From positions 1-29,021 of the IMG/VR virus record IMGVR_UViG_3300025652_000365: 29,021 bases of DNA. The stretch is one strand, 5' to 3'. This stretch comes from a virus. The position numbers and the translations under genes are program-made. Position 1 is the first letter of the stretch. Every line of letters starts with the position of its first letter. Below, piece by piece: positions 17,701-23,634 of this stretch. Under the pieces are notes generated by a model. That model was not told where the DNA came from. It saw only the letters and a list, made by a program, of their open reading frames with translations, and ran no database searches.

Positions 17701-18585
17701 TTAGCTGGTGGTACTACCTTCTGGATGGTACAAATTGCATACGAGCCTGGGTCTACTGGTTATACTGAAGCTGTGCTGGCTAACTTTGTATTAGGTGAAT
17801 CTCCAGGCACCATGGTTGGTCTGACCAACCAGTATCCGCTAAATAACATGACTTCTTATCTTGGTGATAGGATAGCACTAATGTTGGTTCCTTCAGTATG
17901 GGAGACTTACGTTTACAACAATAACTTGAGAATAACTCTTAACGCTGACTTTAACGGGGCTTGTGACAATGACTTTTTATCTGATCAACTACCTACAGGA
18001 AGCACTGGTTTTAGAACGTTTGATTTTTCAGTTGGTTGTAAAGACGATAATACCGCTATCAACTATGATCCAAGCGTAGATCTTGGTATGGCTAGTACTT
18101 GTATTGCTGCTAACCCAGGGTGTATGGATTCTACAGCAACTAACTATGACGCTGCATTTAATCAAGATTGTACTGCAACTGGTAGTGCAAATCCTAATGA
18201 CTGCTGTTGTTACACTTGTAGCGAACCTCTTTGGGACTCAACTAATCCTGTTGTTGTTAACACTTGGAACTCTTTAACGTCTCCAACACACGCAACGCAA
18301 ATTACATTTAACTTCGCCGCAGTTAACACGGCAGTTAGTTATACCATTGTAATTCAATTTGGCGCTACTTCAACAATCGTTGGGTCCGGTGTCGTGCCTA
18401 CGTCAATAAACAACGGTATTGCTAGTTACGTTTACAATAGCCCTTGGCCTGCGGGATCAACTTGGTTCCAAGACGGAACTACATACGGATTCGCCGTAGT
18501 GGCAAATTGCGAAAATGAAGATGGAGATTCTTGTGGCACAGCCGGTAGTGGTTACATATCAATTGAATTAAACTCTAATATTTAA
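8713..18585 (+). CDS. Giant tail protein (3290 residues): stabilisation/muzzle-like body plus Cys-rich adhesin-like repeats
   Basis: This is one of the two largest genes here and probably the main tail component and host-contact protein. Its N-terminus (FTGGKMNKDVDQRLVPKGEY, then RDAMNIQVSTSEGSDVG) matches, from memory, the opening of tail stabilisation/muzzle-type proteins of crAss-like and marine podoviruses. Other core segments are DDMLFWTDNTTEPKKINIQR near residue 458, FPRFSYRYKYSDGEYSTFAP near 678, and a block near 2015-2075 with GQAIPYSGEYGMSKNPESFA and FTDKVRGTVMRLSMDGLTPI. Residues about 1180-1500 form a Gly/Cys/His-rich insertion. From residue 2281 to about 3169 there are roughly 18 Cys repeats of the form GC[MT]D..A.N[YF]...A..DDGSC. 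These are interrupted by three beta-rich domains, and a last beta-sandwich-like domain ends the chain. No signal peptide is present, as expected for a virion protein. The body assignment is moderate, the repeat array is directly visible. Confidence 0.75.
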   Translation: MPEIKHNFTGGKMNKDVDQRLVPKGEYRDAMNIQVSTSEGSDVGTVQNILGNQHGCMGGSLDSITNNSTTVGSVTDEKTDSLYWFISGGQPQPGPNVTMRDSIWRHTSNDNCKPVFVDNYGISLTNPFDDTFISSILTNITSSVFNEIEVGWTVVGVTNDGVYSNTATISSFNTAPYIPFDFGYTPTINTVNIVSGIALNPMIDVASGISFVMIQDINGNFSQSTLNEVYIHGWSGGSVNQLVGDTIEIPAYSGNTYTINTASIVSLTYLNGVGAQAVKLILDTNTVLFSNPTLDPSVTAELTSGIGLVGSYNGSSISALITSSDQVTTNIANGEIIFNTVDYDVTNTTVGSVVSISGITGGIQLSDFCVQSINTSNNSIVLEDCQTGVTALQGFQVGGLSYGVPQATGGAIQFAVSGLVELDQPLNLQGTYQSLYFQGPRTLNFNANTLITGIDVVDDMLFWTDNTTEPKKINIQRSIDGTHFNGTQHTRVINPDQGLSIGSNVMAREKHITVIRKSPIKSLSLELSDGRDPSLNYSAITITSDDPINTSIISSSNPATTTDFSGLLIEDTIQVSFPYDYDINSTFSVAWAPGDYLLLKEEISPTDLPSTPLTNWTIRGKILNVQNGNNFDSSNGVVVATIEIVGLNGVPPEPAAGQTMMFVADLEYSDTRIFQDKFPRFSYRYKYSDGEYSTFAPWSEPAFIPTSFNYDPKKGWNTGMRNNLQSVKLKGFNTSTYADITSIDILYKDDSSPNVYLVQTISPIDIISSGQVDRPWFLNEYIVNSENIKGVIPSGQLLRAWDGVPKKALAQSISGNRVIYGNYEQHYDLLIGGEIYTPDFNNSLVAWAPSTAGSPQKSIKSLRDYKLGVVFTDKYGRETPVLIGENGGFSVKKIESKNYNRLTASLSGVPPSEMAYYKFYIKETSSEYYNVPMDRWYSAEDGNIWLSMPSADRNKIDLDTFLYFKKGESGDKNVIENSTEYKVLDIDNEAPKWIKTKKIRIGSAKHNVAGNSCLFGFANDTTNLAPKVGEISFSLNYDGPSEFANLPFKTSTLASLQNVEEQLYIQFVMGNDYSSQYAINEITSDFDASSTAVSNYFISLTKPLDNDINIIFDNPAFSSAIKEDVRVVFTKGVIQNTPNFDGRFFVKIENDGKIQSMVSDSTQGINYQVKVSMPVYEKSGGESIGDYGIHAHAYTRSGTNYVAKDWCGSVTGGCGNFTWGGYGVYTSCSQYKGALDNPGGYNYNRLASRKSFTRDLGGETMSSLGDSGEGSASGVFFINAGKRTWKKKNTVGCNDDTLSWPDNNNMNHLSPGCNNLDSGSGCGVGWIDPFPGIHPGGGGSYINIGFSGIKAPGSSSLRSLFHGGYDSDGTGNFHLHNSISSFFGVGTTNDSHNDPTTKTFVESLVAGSKFKWKEDPTETIYTIVDQTECSYDVHFARHSDGYCIHGGAFIGDPSTYTKNWDFRTDKPIVWNPSNDSGNAFIDGGLHLGDATGPADHVRNVTTDGGLTLTLADASGIQVGMAVRHANIPLECNVLTVAGNSVGISLASTSTGVGGVDVSFGFIIRVKGGLINGIDVGGVVGTNPQENYLLVDRISTQCSNGNSLKPMYDLHVGMALDFCNGTLSDNFYGLAIKSIGEKDSNGNYRIDLGGMYKPLIGFEVCPNFTSTSGVELNKALAVKQAVMNGASNFSEANTDYSLQNHPMAIENGVCGSIVAVGYTLQFLQEYDTYSDGNVMPENPFIWETKPKNDEGIDVYYEISDRYSIELNPSTISQTIPLQSRVASVLNEGGMDLMQPLVLNVGGPGGDEITIQTSIINGIPGAWVGPGSSPTGVNPIVVGSTLIITKPNGESFNVVVEEIMNQMAFGTGYLSNKFRLQKNLYGSEHTLNWHNCYSFGNGVESNRSKDVYNASFMGNGVKVSSVFEEYAKERRYSGLVYSGIYNSTSGVNNLNQFSYAEKITKDINPIYGSIQKLHSGWGQGGDLVTLCEDRVLKILANKDALFNADGNSNVTSTNNVLGQAIPYSGEYGMSKNPESFASEAYRIYFTDKVRGTVMRLSMDGLTPISNHGMKDWFRDHLKLGDKLIGSYDDRKDEYNITIKGDNIAKTVTFKEDVKGWVSFKSFTPENAISCANEYYTFKGGDIWKHHSEAVDRNTFYNESLVPSSVEVIFNEVPGSVKSFKTVNYEGSQAKVTSKDENNITLMDGEYFNLEAEKGWHVTNVITNLEQGGITEFIKKEGKWFGYVIGNDVIISEVGNASGNYNTEDFSIQGIGRTSGTITSVVYGCMDDTMFNYNDAVTNDDGSCINFSHGCMDPDADNFQLSANTDDGSCYYLGCTTGPLADQEQFGGSINYDPNATVDDGSCIPGVWGCTLLGYFNSNPSANMPSNYCIPINFGCTDSSANNYVALVDEMTDVNTDDGSCEYEGCADPIATNYSFTGSSPVVDGPNGNLTYLNGTAIDDGSCTYVGGCMDNTACNFDALATIDNGLCYLCADDNADNYDAVIPFTDYTCLGACTYCNDVASVTITNQTTSDAGMSNGTVTIEWPASTSSSVTSYEVYNWNYTILETITSSGNPTETLTITGLEAGTYNIYVKTICTTSDGNTLTAGENLPGGNTGAGPHFGTPVSTTITSTPIPGCMDSTGAFNNAGGTWGACNFDASATIDDGSCEYTTCTGCTDSAYSEYCGDCWDAVNQVNGPEGSGYGPWVADTIPTSCLTLIVPGCTDASAFNYDATATVDDGSCVAIVLGCTDDTLNNDGSYAASNYNALANTDDGSCNPYNCPTIEIGQSLFNTTFKINTYNTPYPNTSSYWNSVNPIATINGNNVNLNPWSSLVSGSTVIGVKTSEPTMNYVAAGSTTADIVFFIMTADGLCFATETQTFTIGCTDSAANNATGFNISDNTQCTYSGCMDATACNYNILATTPDANNPCLFCGDVSALNYDGATCTDGCVYGGCTDSTPSVMDPNAQAASNFDANVTVSCGTNNDNECCTYHDDQDVVASLAGGTTFWMVQIAYEPGSTGYTEAVLANFVLGESPGTMVGLTNQYPLNNMTSYLGDRIALMLVPSVWETYVYNNNLRITLNADFNGACDNDFLSDQLPTGSTGFRTFDFSVGCKDDNTAINYDPSVDLGMASTCIAANPGCMDSTATNYDAAFNQDCTATGSANPNDCCCYTCSEPLWDSTNPVVVNTWNSLTSPTHATQITFNFAAVNTAVSYTIVIQFGATSTIVGSGVVPTSINNGIASYVYNSPWPAGSTWFQDGTTYGFAVVANCENEDGDSCGTAGSGYISIELNSNI
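12250..13200 (+). other. Gly/Cys/His-rich insertion in the giant tail protein
   Basis: Residues about 1180-1500 differ from the surrounding beta-rich sequence. They are rich in Gly, Ser, His and Asn and hold eight Cys (e.g. WCGS, GGCGN, TSCSQY, VGCNDD, PGCNN, GCGVG, TECSY, GYCIHG). The next ~60 residues (ADASGIQVGMAVRHANIPLE) resemble a small beta module common in phage surface proteins. It is likely a surface-exposed insert; no family recognised. Confidence 0.5.
15553..18219 (+). repeat. Array of about 18 Cys-rich GC[MT]D...DDGSC protein repeats
   Basis: The repeats encode residues 2281-3169 of the giant tail protein. The best-formed units read GCMDDTMFNYNDAVTNDDGSC and similar, with a spacing of about 20-40 residues. 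Eight units end in exact DDGSC; the others are degenerate (DNGLC, SDNTQC, DANNPC, NQDC). The Ser of DDGSC is written with both TCN and AGY codons, so the repeats are old and held at protein level, not recently copied DNA. The paired Cys and clustered Asp suggest small disulfide- or calcium-stabilised modules. Similar repeats are frequent in secreted proteins of marine Bacteroidota. Confidence 0.88.
16258..16494 (+). other. Fibronectin type III-like domain inside the Cys repeat array
   Basis: Residues about 2516-2594 have the pattern of an Fn3 domain. They contain VASVTITNQTTSD, then GTVTIEWPAS with the Trp of strand B, then VTSYEVYNWN, TLTITGLEAGTYNIYVKTIC with the typical Leu-x-x-Gly-Thr-Tyr turn. 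The last ~115 residues of the protein (about 18223-18585) show a weaker version of the same pattern. Fn3 and other Ig-like domains are common on phage tails. Confidence 0.55.
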
Positions 18586-18587
18586 AC

Positions 18588-18974
18588 ATGGCATACGTAC
18601 AAACATTAACTTTTAATCACAATATAAACACCTCTCTACAAGTTGGAGATCAAGTTTACATGACGAGCACATCACCTCTTGGTGGTTTTGAAAATAATTC
18701 TAGTGCAGTACCAATACATGTTGGCTACGTTCATAATATTATTTCTTCTACAGAAATAGAGGTTTATAGTGAATATGTCGATGCTAATGGTGATCCTTTA
18801 AATTATAACTTATTAGATCCAAATGGAGGCGACTATATATCCTTCTCTAAAAATAGAGTTGTAAATAACAACAATTTATTAGGATATTACGCTTCTGTTC
18901 ATTTTGTAAATAATTCAACTACAGCCGCTAAATTATGGTCGGTAGGAAGTGGTATAACTGAAAACAGTAAATAA
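18588..18974 (+). CDS. Small probable virion protein of unknown function
   Basis: The protein has 128 residues and starts two bases after the giant tail gene in another frame. It is predicted to be all beta, rich in Asn, Ser and Tyr, with few Lys/Arg. It opens YVQTLTFNHNINTSLQVGDQ and continues HVGYVHNIISSTEIEVYSEY, patterns like a single barrel or sandwich domain. No Cys, signal peptide or membrane segment is present. Close spacing to the tail gene suggests a tail or fibre accessory protein, perhaps a cap, chaperone-like or decoration protein. I do not recognise a family. It ends with tandem TAA codons. Confidence 0.7.
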   Translation: MAYVQTLTFNHNINTSLQVGDQVYMTSTSPLGGFENNSSAVPIHVGYVHNIISSTEIEVYSEYVDANGDPLNYNLLDPNGGDYISFSKNRVVNNNNLLGYYASVHFVNNSTTAAKLWSVGSGITENSK

Positions 18975-18986
18975 TAAATAATAACT

Positions 18987-20708
18987 ATGTCATACCATAA
19001 CTTACCTAGCAGTACAAACTTAAGAACGACTAATGACCAAGGACAAGTAGCTCCTCCTGGATATCATTATATGCCAGATGGTAGTTTAATGCTTGATTCT
19101 GAAATGACAAACACAACACTTAATGGTGGTCCATCTTTACCTAGATTAACAAATCTTGACTTAGATTTATCAGACTTACCAGCTATTAAAGAGGTTAGGC
19201 GCTTTGTTATATCTGGAGACAAAGGCGCGGAGTTTAGATTAGAAATTAAAGATAAAGACACTGGTAAGTACTACAACTTTGTAACAAATCTTTTTCAAAC
19301 AACCGCCTCTAGTTTAGAAGAAGAAATACTTGGAAGATCATATAGTGGAGCTATAACTTTTCCAGCTATAACGGGTTCTACAGATCAATATGACATTTTT
19401 CTTTATGCAAAACCAGGTACAGAACACGCTGTTTATAGAGAGGTTAGATTTAGTGATGGTTCATTAGACATTAATAATTCTACAGGTTCTAACTCTTTAA
19501 TGATGCAAAAGGTTATATATCAGTATGCGGCTTTAACGTTAACACTACAAGGTTATTCAATTGATGGTACGGTAGCTGGAGCTATGGCAGCAGATACTAT
19601 TTCTATTAATAGAGGTAAACCTCAAGTTAAAACGGCTTTTAGTTTCACGGCTACAGCTGGCGCGACAGCTGCTTATAGGATTTTAAAACAACCAACGTCT
19701 AACGACGTCTTAGCTTTTATACAACCGGTTGTTGGATCTGCCCCAATAGATTTACCAGGAGAAAATATATATCCAGCAGTTACAGCTGCAAATAAAGTTG
19801 TTGATGGAGCTGTGACAAGTGGAGATGTAGTAACAATGGATGATGATTTTACTGGTTTGTGGGCTGTTGGAGATAAAATAACCGGTAATGCCGCTCTAGA
19901 CGCTAGAACTCAATACAACGCTGTTACCGTTAAAAGTATTAACCCTTCTAACGCTAAAGAGTTTCAAATGTCTGAAGCGATTGCTATAGATGATGACGAA
20001 ACATTAAGTTTTAGTAATAGAATGAATTATAGTTGGCCTATAACTAAGGCTCACTTAGTAAAACAAGGAATGATAACTGTGGGACTGGAAGGTACATCTG
20101 TAAGCTCCTATGAAGACTCTATAACTTTACTCGCTGGCACAAAAAATGAGAAAAAAATAATAAAAAACAAACGACCAGCGTTAAGTACTTTTGGTAAAAA
20201 ACCAACGGTAGTAAAAGGTTTAGTTACCGCTCAAGACGGTAATGTTGTTTTTGATACACAGCAGTTATTAGCTTTAGCTGGAGACACTTTAAAGATTGGT
20301 GGATATGGAGAGAGTGAAATACTAAGAGTATATGGTTGGGACGTTAAATTTACAGATTTAGCCATCACTTTAACTGCGCCAACTACAACAACATCTGGAG
20401 CTGTTAGCGCTAGTAGAACAATAGGCGTTGCAGATACAGAAGGTGTTATCAACAACGTATCTAGGATTAGTGGAATAGGTATTAACCCAGCTTTACAAAA
20501 TCCACTTATAACAGCGGGCGGTGGGACTGACGGTGCTGGAAACTGGACCGCTGATGCCGTTCAAACGTTAGAAAGCGGTATTACTCTAACTGTAGAAAAC
20601 ACAGGTAGAGTGGCTACTATAACTGGTAATATAGAAATTGTAAAAGCAGGTACGGCTAGTCAAACGTTAAGATTTGATATTAACCAACTACTTTCTACCT
20701 CAGCTTAA
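18987..20708 (+). CDS. Probable virion structural (tail or fibre) protein
   Basis: The protein has 573 residues. Its N-terminus GYHYMPDGSLMLDSEM looks like an opening I recall from phage structural proteins of marine samples. The rest is beta-rich with low charge and many Thr/Ala/Ile. Residues about 262-350 (VVDGAVTSGDVVTMDDDFTG, then WAVGDKITG and IDDDETLSFSN) form a small beta module of the type often found in phage fibre and decoration proteins. The C-terminal ~120 residues are Gly/Thr/Ala-rich strands. There are no catalytic motifs and no collagen-like or trimeric chaperone signature. Its place after the tail gene suggests a fibre or tail-surface component. The structural call is inference; the gene itself is certain. 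Confidence 0.65.
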   Translation: MSYHNLPSSTNLRTTNDQGQVAPPGYHYMPDGSLMLDSEMTNTTLNGGPSLPRLTNLDLDLSDLPAIKEVRRFVISGDKGAEFRLEIKDKDTGKYYNFVTNLFQTTASSLEEEILGRSYSGAITFPAITGSTDQYDIFLYAKPGTEHAVYREVRFSDGSLDINNSTGSNSLMMQKVIYQYAALTLTLQGYSIDGTVAGAMAADTISINRGKPQVKTAFSFTATAGATAAYRILKQPTSNDVLAFIQPVVGSAPIDLPGENIYPAVTAANKVVDGAVTSGDVVTMDDDFTGLWAVGDKITGNAALDARTQYNAVTVKSINPSNAKEFQMSEAIAIDDDETLSFSNRMNYSWPITKAHLVKQGMITVGLEGTSVSSYEDSITLLAGTKNEKKIIKNKRPALSTFGKKPTVVKGLVTAQDGNVVFDTQQLLALAGDTLKIGGYGESEILRVYGWDVKFTDLAITLTAPTTTTSGAVSASRTIGVADTEGVINNVSRISGIGINPALQNPLITAGGGTDGAGNWTADAVQTLESGITLTVENTGRVATITGNIEIVKAGTASQTLRFDINQLLSTSA

Positions 20709-20746
20709 TAGTAAAAAAACAAGCAAAACTGTGACTATTTAGATAT

Positions 20747-20761
20747 AAATTAAATTAAATT
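20747..20761 (+). promoter_or_regulatory. Three tandem AAATT copies directly before the cupin start
   Basis: Exactly three AAATT pentamers run up to the ATG at 20762. The preceding bases (20709-20746) hold no hairpin and no T-tail, so the upstream gene is not closed by an intrinsic terminator. The stretch probably acts as an unstructured initiation leader, as at 6932 and 23635. Confidence 0.45.
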
Positions 20762-21259
20762 ATGGCTAAGAATGAGTTGCAAAAAATATTTGACAATACT
20801 CCAGCTAAATCCTATAAAGAAAAGGTAAAGCGAATTGAGGATTACTTTGTGAGTGTTGCTGATGGGGAGAATATTATAGGTACTGGGAAGGAAATAATAT
20901 ACCCAGAACATTTGTGGGAATATAAGCATTCTTTTGCTGATGGGGTTTATATTAGAGAGATGAGAATGAAGAAGGGTCAACTGGGTTTTTCAGCAATACA
21001 TAAACACAGTTATGGATTTTTCTTGCTATCAGGAATACTAGCATCGTCAAAAGAAGATGGTGTTGAAGAGTTTATAGCACCGTGTTATATTATATCACCA
21101 CAAGGAGCAAAGCGAATTGTGTACGCTATAGAAGACTGTGTTATAACAACTGTACATGCAAATCCTACTAATACAGAGGATTTAAGTGAGTTAGCAGAAA
21201 TAAATGTAGTGTTCAACTGGGATGAGTACGAAGAATATTTAAAAGAAAATAAATTATGA
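20762..21259 (+). CDS. Cupin-fold protein in the structural operon
   Basis: The protein has 165 residues. Residues about 60-135 show the two cupin motifs: a first with GFSAIHKHSYGFFLLSG (His80 and His82) and a second with PQG at 113-115 and TTVHAN (His132). Three His in this arrangement could bind a metal, although the Glu usual in motif 1 is absent. The ~50-residue N-terminal helix bundle and acidic C-terminal helix (WDEYEEYLKEN) flank it. Cupins do many things (sugar isomerases, dioxygenases, sensors, pure structural folds), so no reaction can be assigned. In phage genomes small cupin-like proteins occur near tail genes. The stop overlaps the next start as ATGA, so the two genes are probably coupled. 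Confidence 0.72.
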   Translation: MAKNELQKIFDNTPAKSYKEKVKRIEDYFVSVADGENIIGTGKEIIYPEHLWEYKHSFADGVYIREMRMKKGQLGFSAIHKHSYGFFLLSGILASSKEDGVEEFIAPCYIISPQGAKRIVYAIEDCVITTVHANPTNTEDLSELAEINVVFNWDEYEEYLKENKL

Positions 21260-22065
21260 TAAATTTAACAGGCATAATGCACCCACACAACTACATGGAT
21301 AGAACATGGGGCGCGATTGTTGTCGGTGCTGTTGGGGCTGGTGTTAGTATGTACAACGCTAGTAAAAACAGAGATGCTGCCGAAACTGCCGCTGGTGAAG
21401 CTGAAACTAAACGTTTGGCTGAAAGCGCGAAGCTAGACAAGCAAAAAGCTGAATATAAAAGTATGCAGTTTACAAATCCATTTGCTAACATGGAAAACAC
21501 ATTTGAAGACTTAACCGTTAACCAACAACAAGCTCAATTTCAAGCTCAACAAGGTTCTCAACAAAGAGCTAATATAATGCAAAACATGAAAGGTGCCGCA
21601 GGGAGTAGTGGTATAGCAGGTTTAGCTCAAGCGCTTGCGAATCAAGGTCAAATTCAAACTCAAAAAATATCAGCTTCAATCGGTCAACAAGAATCAAGAA
21701 ATCAAGTAGCAGCAGCTAAAGGTGCTGCGGCTGTTCAAACTTACGATAGACAAGGTGAACAATGGGTTCAACAAGCTGAAATGGATAGACAAGCTACTTT
21801 ACTTGGAATGCAAATGGGTGAGACTACAGGTGCTAACTTAGCAGAGCAGCAAGCTCAAGCTAATCAAATGAACGCTAGTATTGCTCAAAATAACGCTATG
21901 ACAGGTATTTTTAATGTGGCTGGGCAAGCGGCTGGTCAAATAAATTGGGGTGGTAGCGCAAGACAAGCTGATCCAAAAGCGGATCTCGGTACCAAACCTT
22001 GGGAGGCAGAAGGAATTACAGAAGAACAGTGGCAATTAAATAACGTGGCATCAAAAGAAAATTAA
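21256..22065 (+). CDS. Ala/Gln-rich probable internal (ejected) virion protein
   Basis: The protein has 269 residues. It has one hydrophobic Gly/Ala/Val segment near the N-terminus (GAIVVGAVGAGVSMY, residues about 19-33), followed by a charged helix. The remainder is long, Ala/Gln-rich and helical with almost no Cys or Trp (QAQFQAQQGSQQRANIMQNM, then GIAGLAQALANQGQIQTQ). This make-up resembles small ejection proteins of short-tailed phages (the T7 gp14 or P22 gp7 type), which leave the virion with the DNA and enter the host envelope. The ATG overlaps the cupin stop (ATGA) and follows an AAATT. A second in-frame ATG at 21277 could be the true start. The next gene follows after three bases. The role is inferred from composition and position. 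Confidence 0.62.
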   Translation: MINLTGIMHPHNYMDRTWGAIVVGAVGAGVSMYNASKNRDAAETAAGEAETKRLAESAKLDKQKAEYKSMQFTNPFANMENTFEDLTVNQQQAQFQAQQGSQQRANIMQNMKGAAGSSGIAGLAQALANQGQIQTQKISASIGQQESRNQVAAAKGAAAVQTYDRQGEQWVQQAEMDRQATLLGMQMGETTGANLAEQQAQANQMNASIAQNNAMTGIFNVAGQAAGQINWGGSARQADPKADLGTKPWEAEGITEEQWQLNNVASKEN

Positions 22066-22068
22066 AAT

Positions 22069-23613
22069 ATGGCAGCAGATAGAACATTAGTAGACGCGGC
22101 GTTTAAAGAAGCTACATCAAGAGCTGGAGTAGACGTTCCAAATCTAAAACCTTTGTACGATAGCAATACAGAGAACATGAAATCTTATTTAGGTATCGCT
22201 ACAGATGCTATGAAAGAGTATAAGGTAGAAAAAGAAACTTTAAGGATTGGTAAGAACGCGCAGTTAGCTGAGTTTAAAAAAATCATGGATAACAACTATG
22301 AGAAAATTGTAAAGAGAAAAGAAACAATGCCTCAAGAGTTGGTTAACGCTGTTGATGCTGAAGTTAAAAGATTACAAGATGAGTTTGAAGCTGTAAACAC
22401 GTTTGGTAAAGGTGATAATATTGAAAACGAAAAAGCTAGAACAAGAATAACAGCAGACTTACAAAGAGTTATTGGTGAAGCTGTAGACGCTAGAACTACA
22501 TTTCAAATATTAAGTGAAAATAAAGCCGCTTGGCATACTAATGCTATTAAAGGCGAAACAATAGCTCCAATGATGTTAATGATGGATTTAGACAACATGG
22601 ATATGGACGATAACGTTTCGGTATCATTTGTTGATGGTAAACTAACTTTTAACGCAAAGAGTTATGTGGGGGATATTTTAGATTTTGACGTGAGTTATAA
22701 CTTAAGCCAAATGAGGGAAAACCTACCAACAATAAATGCTAAAAAACAAGGTGCTGTTGTAGATATTTATAGAACTAGAGTAGCTCAAGCAAAAATAGAC
22801 GCTGAAGATGGTGGTAAACCAATGCTTAATGATGAAGAACTGCTGTCAAATATTGAAGTTTTAATTAACACAAAAGAAGATTTTAGAGATTTAGCGTTAA
22901 CTAGAATTGACGGTGTTAATAGAGAATCTTTAGTATCGGCATTGCAAAATACTAAACCAGGAGAAGGAGCGTCTATATCGTTAGATCTTTTAGAGTCAAC
23001 TTTTTTAACAACATTTCAATTAACAGATGTTGACAAAGATGGTGATATTGATCTTCAGGACATGGAGGCCTTACCTGAAGCGGATAAAGCGCTTTTTAAA
23101 GAAAATTTTGATAAAATGGTTAATGTACTAACAGATATTACGGATAACGACTTTGATTTAGATAGATCAAAAAAAGTTTTAGTAAATCACTTAAAAAATG
23201 ATATTACTAGTAGATATGAGTATACATTCCAAGGGTTTGACAAGGCTATACTTGGTCAAGTTAAGGGTAATGCTAAAATTGGAAGAGGTGGTTTCTTATA
23301 CGATCCAGCAAAAGGTACAGAAAGTTATGTTGGTTGGAGGATGAATAGAGAGGGTAATGTTTTATATGATGACGAAGAAGTTGCTAAGAAAATTAAAAAT
23401 GGTGAAGAGTTTACAGATCCTTGGCAGAATGAGTACGTGCCAGTGTTGGATAACAACGGTGGAGTCGTGGGATACAATGTTAGAGATGGTGCTAATGGTC
23501 GACTTATAACACGGGATGAAGAAGATGAATTTGGAAACATTATTACTGGCCAACCTATTTTTTATAGTAAGGTTCAAGCAAGAAGAAACGCTGTTGGAGT
23601 AAAATATGATTAA
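22069..23613 (+). CDS. Probable internal virion protein with an EF-hand loop
   Basis: The protein has 514 residues and I do not recognise its family. The N-terminal ~150 residues are helical and charged. The middle is mixed with Met/Asp-rich turns (MMLMMDLDNMDMDDN near residue 167). Residues 320-331 (DVDKDGDIDLQD, bases 23026-23061) form a complete EF-hand-type calcium loop, with acidic residues at positions 1, 3, 5, 7 and 12, Gly at 6 and Ile at 8. Helical stretches flank it. The C-terminal part (RGGFLYDPAKGTESYVGWRM onward) is beta-rich with acidic clusters. It lies between an ejection-like protein and the giant polyvalent gene, so it may be part of the same internal or tail-tip complex. 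It ends with tandem TAA codons. Confidence 0.62.
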   Translation: MAADRTLVDAAFKEATSRAGVDVPNLKPLYDSNTENMKSYLGIATDAMKEYKVEKETLRIGKNAQLAEFKKIMDNNYEKIVKRKETMPQELVNAVDAEVKRLQDEFEAVNTFGKGDNIENEKARTRITADLQRVIGEAVDARTTFQILSENKAAWHTNAIKGETIAPMMLMMDLDNMDMDDNVSVSFVDGKLTFNAKSYVGDILDFDVSYNLSQMRENLPTINAKKQGAVVDIYRTRVAQAKIDAEDGGKPMLNDEELLSNIEVLINTKEDFRDLALTRIDGVNRESLVSALQNTKPGEGASISLDLLESTFLTTFQLTDVDKDGDIDLQDMEALPEADKALFKENFDKMVNVLTDITDNDFDLDRSKKVLVNHLKNDITSRYEYTFQGFDKAILGQVKGNAKIGRGGFLYDPAKGTESYVGWRMNREGNVLYDDEEVAKKIKNGEEFTDPWQNEYVPVLDNNGGVVGYNVRDGANGRLITRDEEDEFGNIITGQPIFYSKVQARRNAVGVKYD

Positions 23614-23615
23614 TA

Positions 23616-23630
23616 AAATTAAATTACATT
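23616..23630 (+). promoter_or_regulatory. AAATT-type leader before the giant gene at the right edge
   Basis: Two AAATT copies and one degenerate copy (ACATT) lie in register, ending four bases before the ATG at 23635. This is the same leader type as before 6932 and 20762. There is no Shine-Dalgarno site. Confidence 0.4.
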
Positions 23631-23634
23631 ACGT

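Noticed and set aside
17814-17830. Inverted repeat GGTTGGT/ACCAACC within the tail gene
   Set aside because: It is a short palindrome inside coding sequence with no T-tail; one such case is expected by chance in 29 kb.
15553-18219. Possible CRISPR or DNA tandem repeat because of recurring GATGATGG...TGT
   Set aside because: The repeats are protein-level, have uneven spacing and synonymous variation, and lie within one long open frame.
844-23613. Genome-wide amber recoding (TAG read as Gln, as in some crAss-like phages)
   Set aside because: All genes read through at full length under the standard code with no in-frame TAG needed; only the single TAG at 8707 is suspicious and is reported separately.
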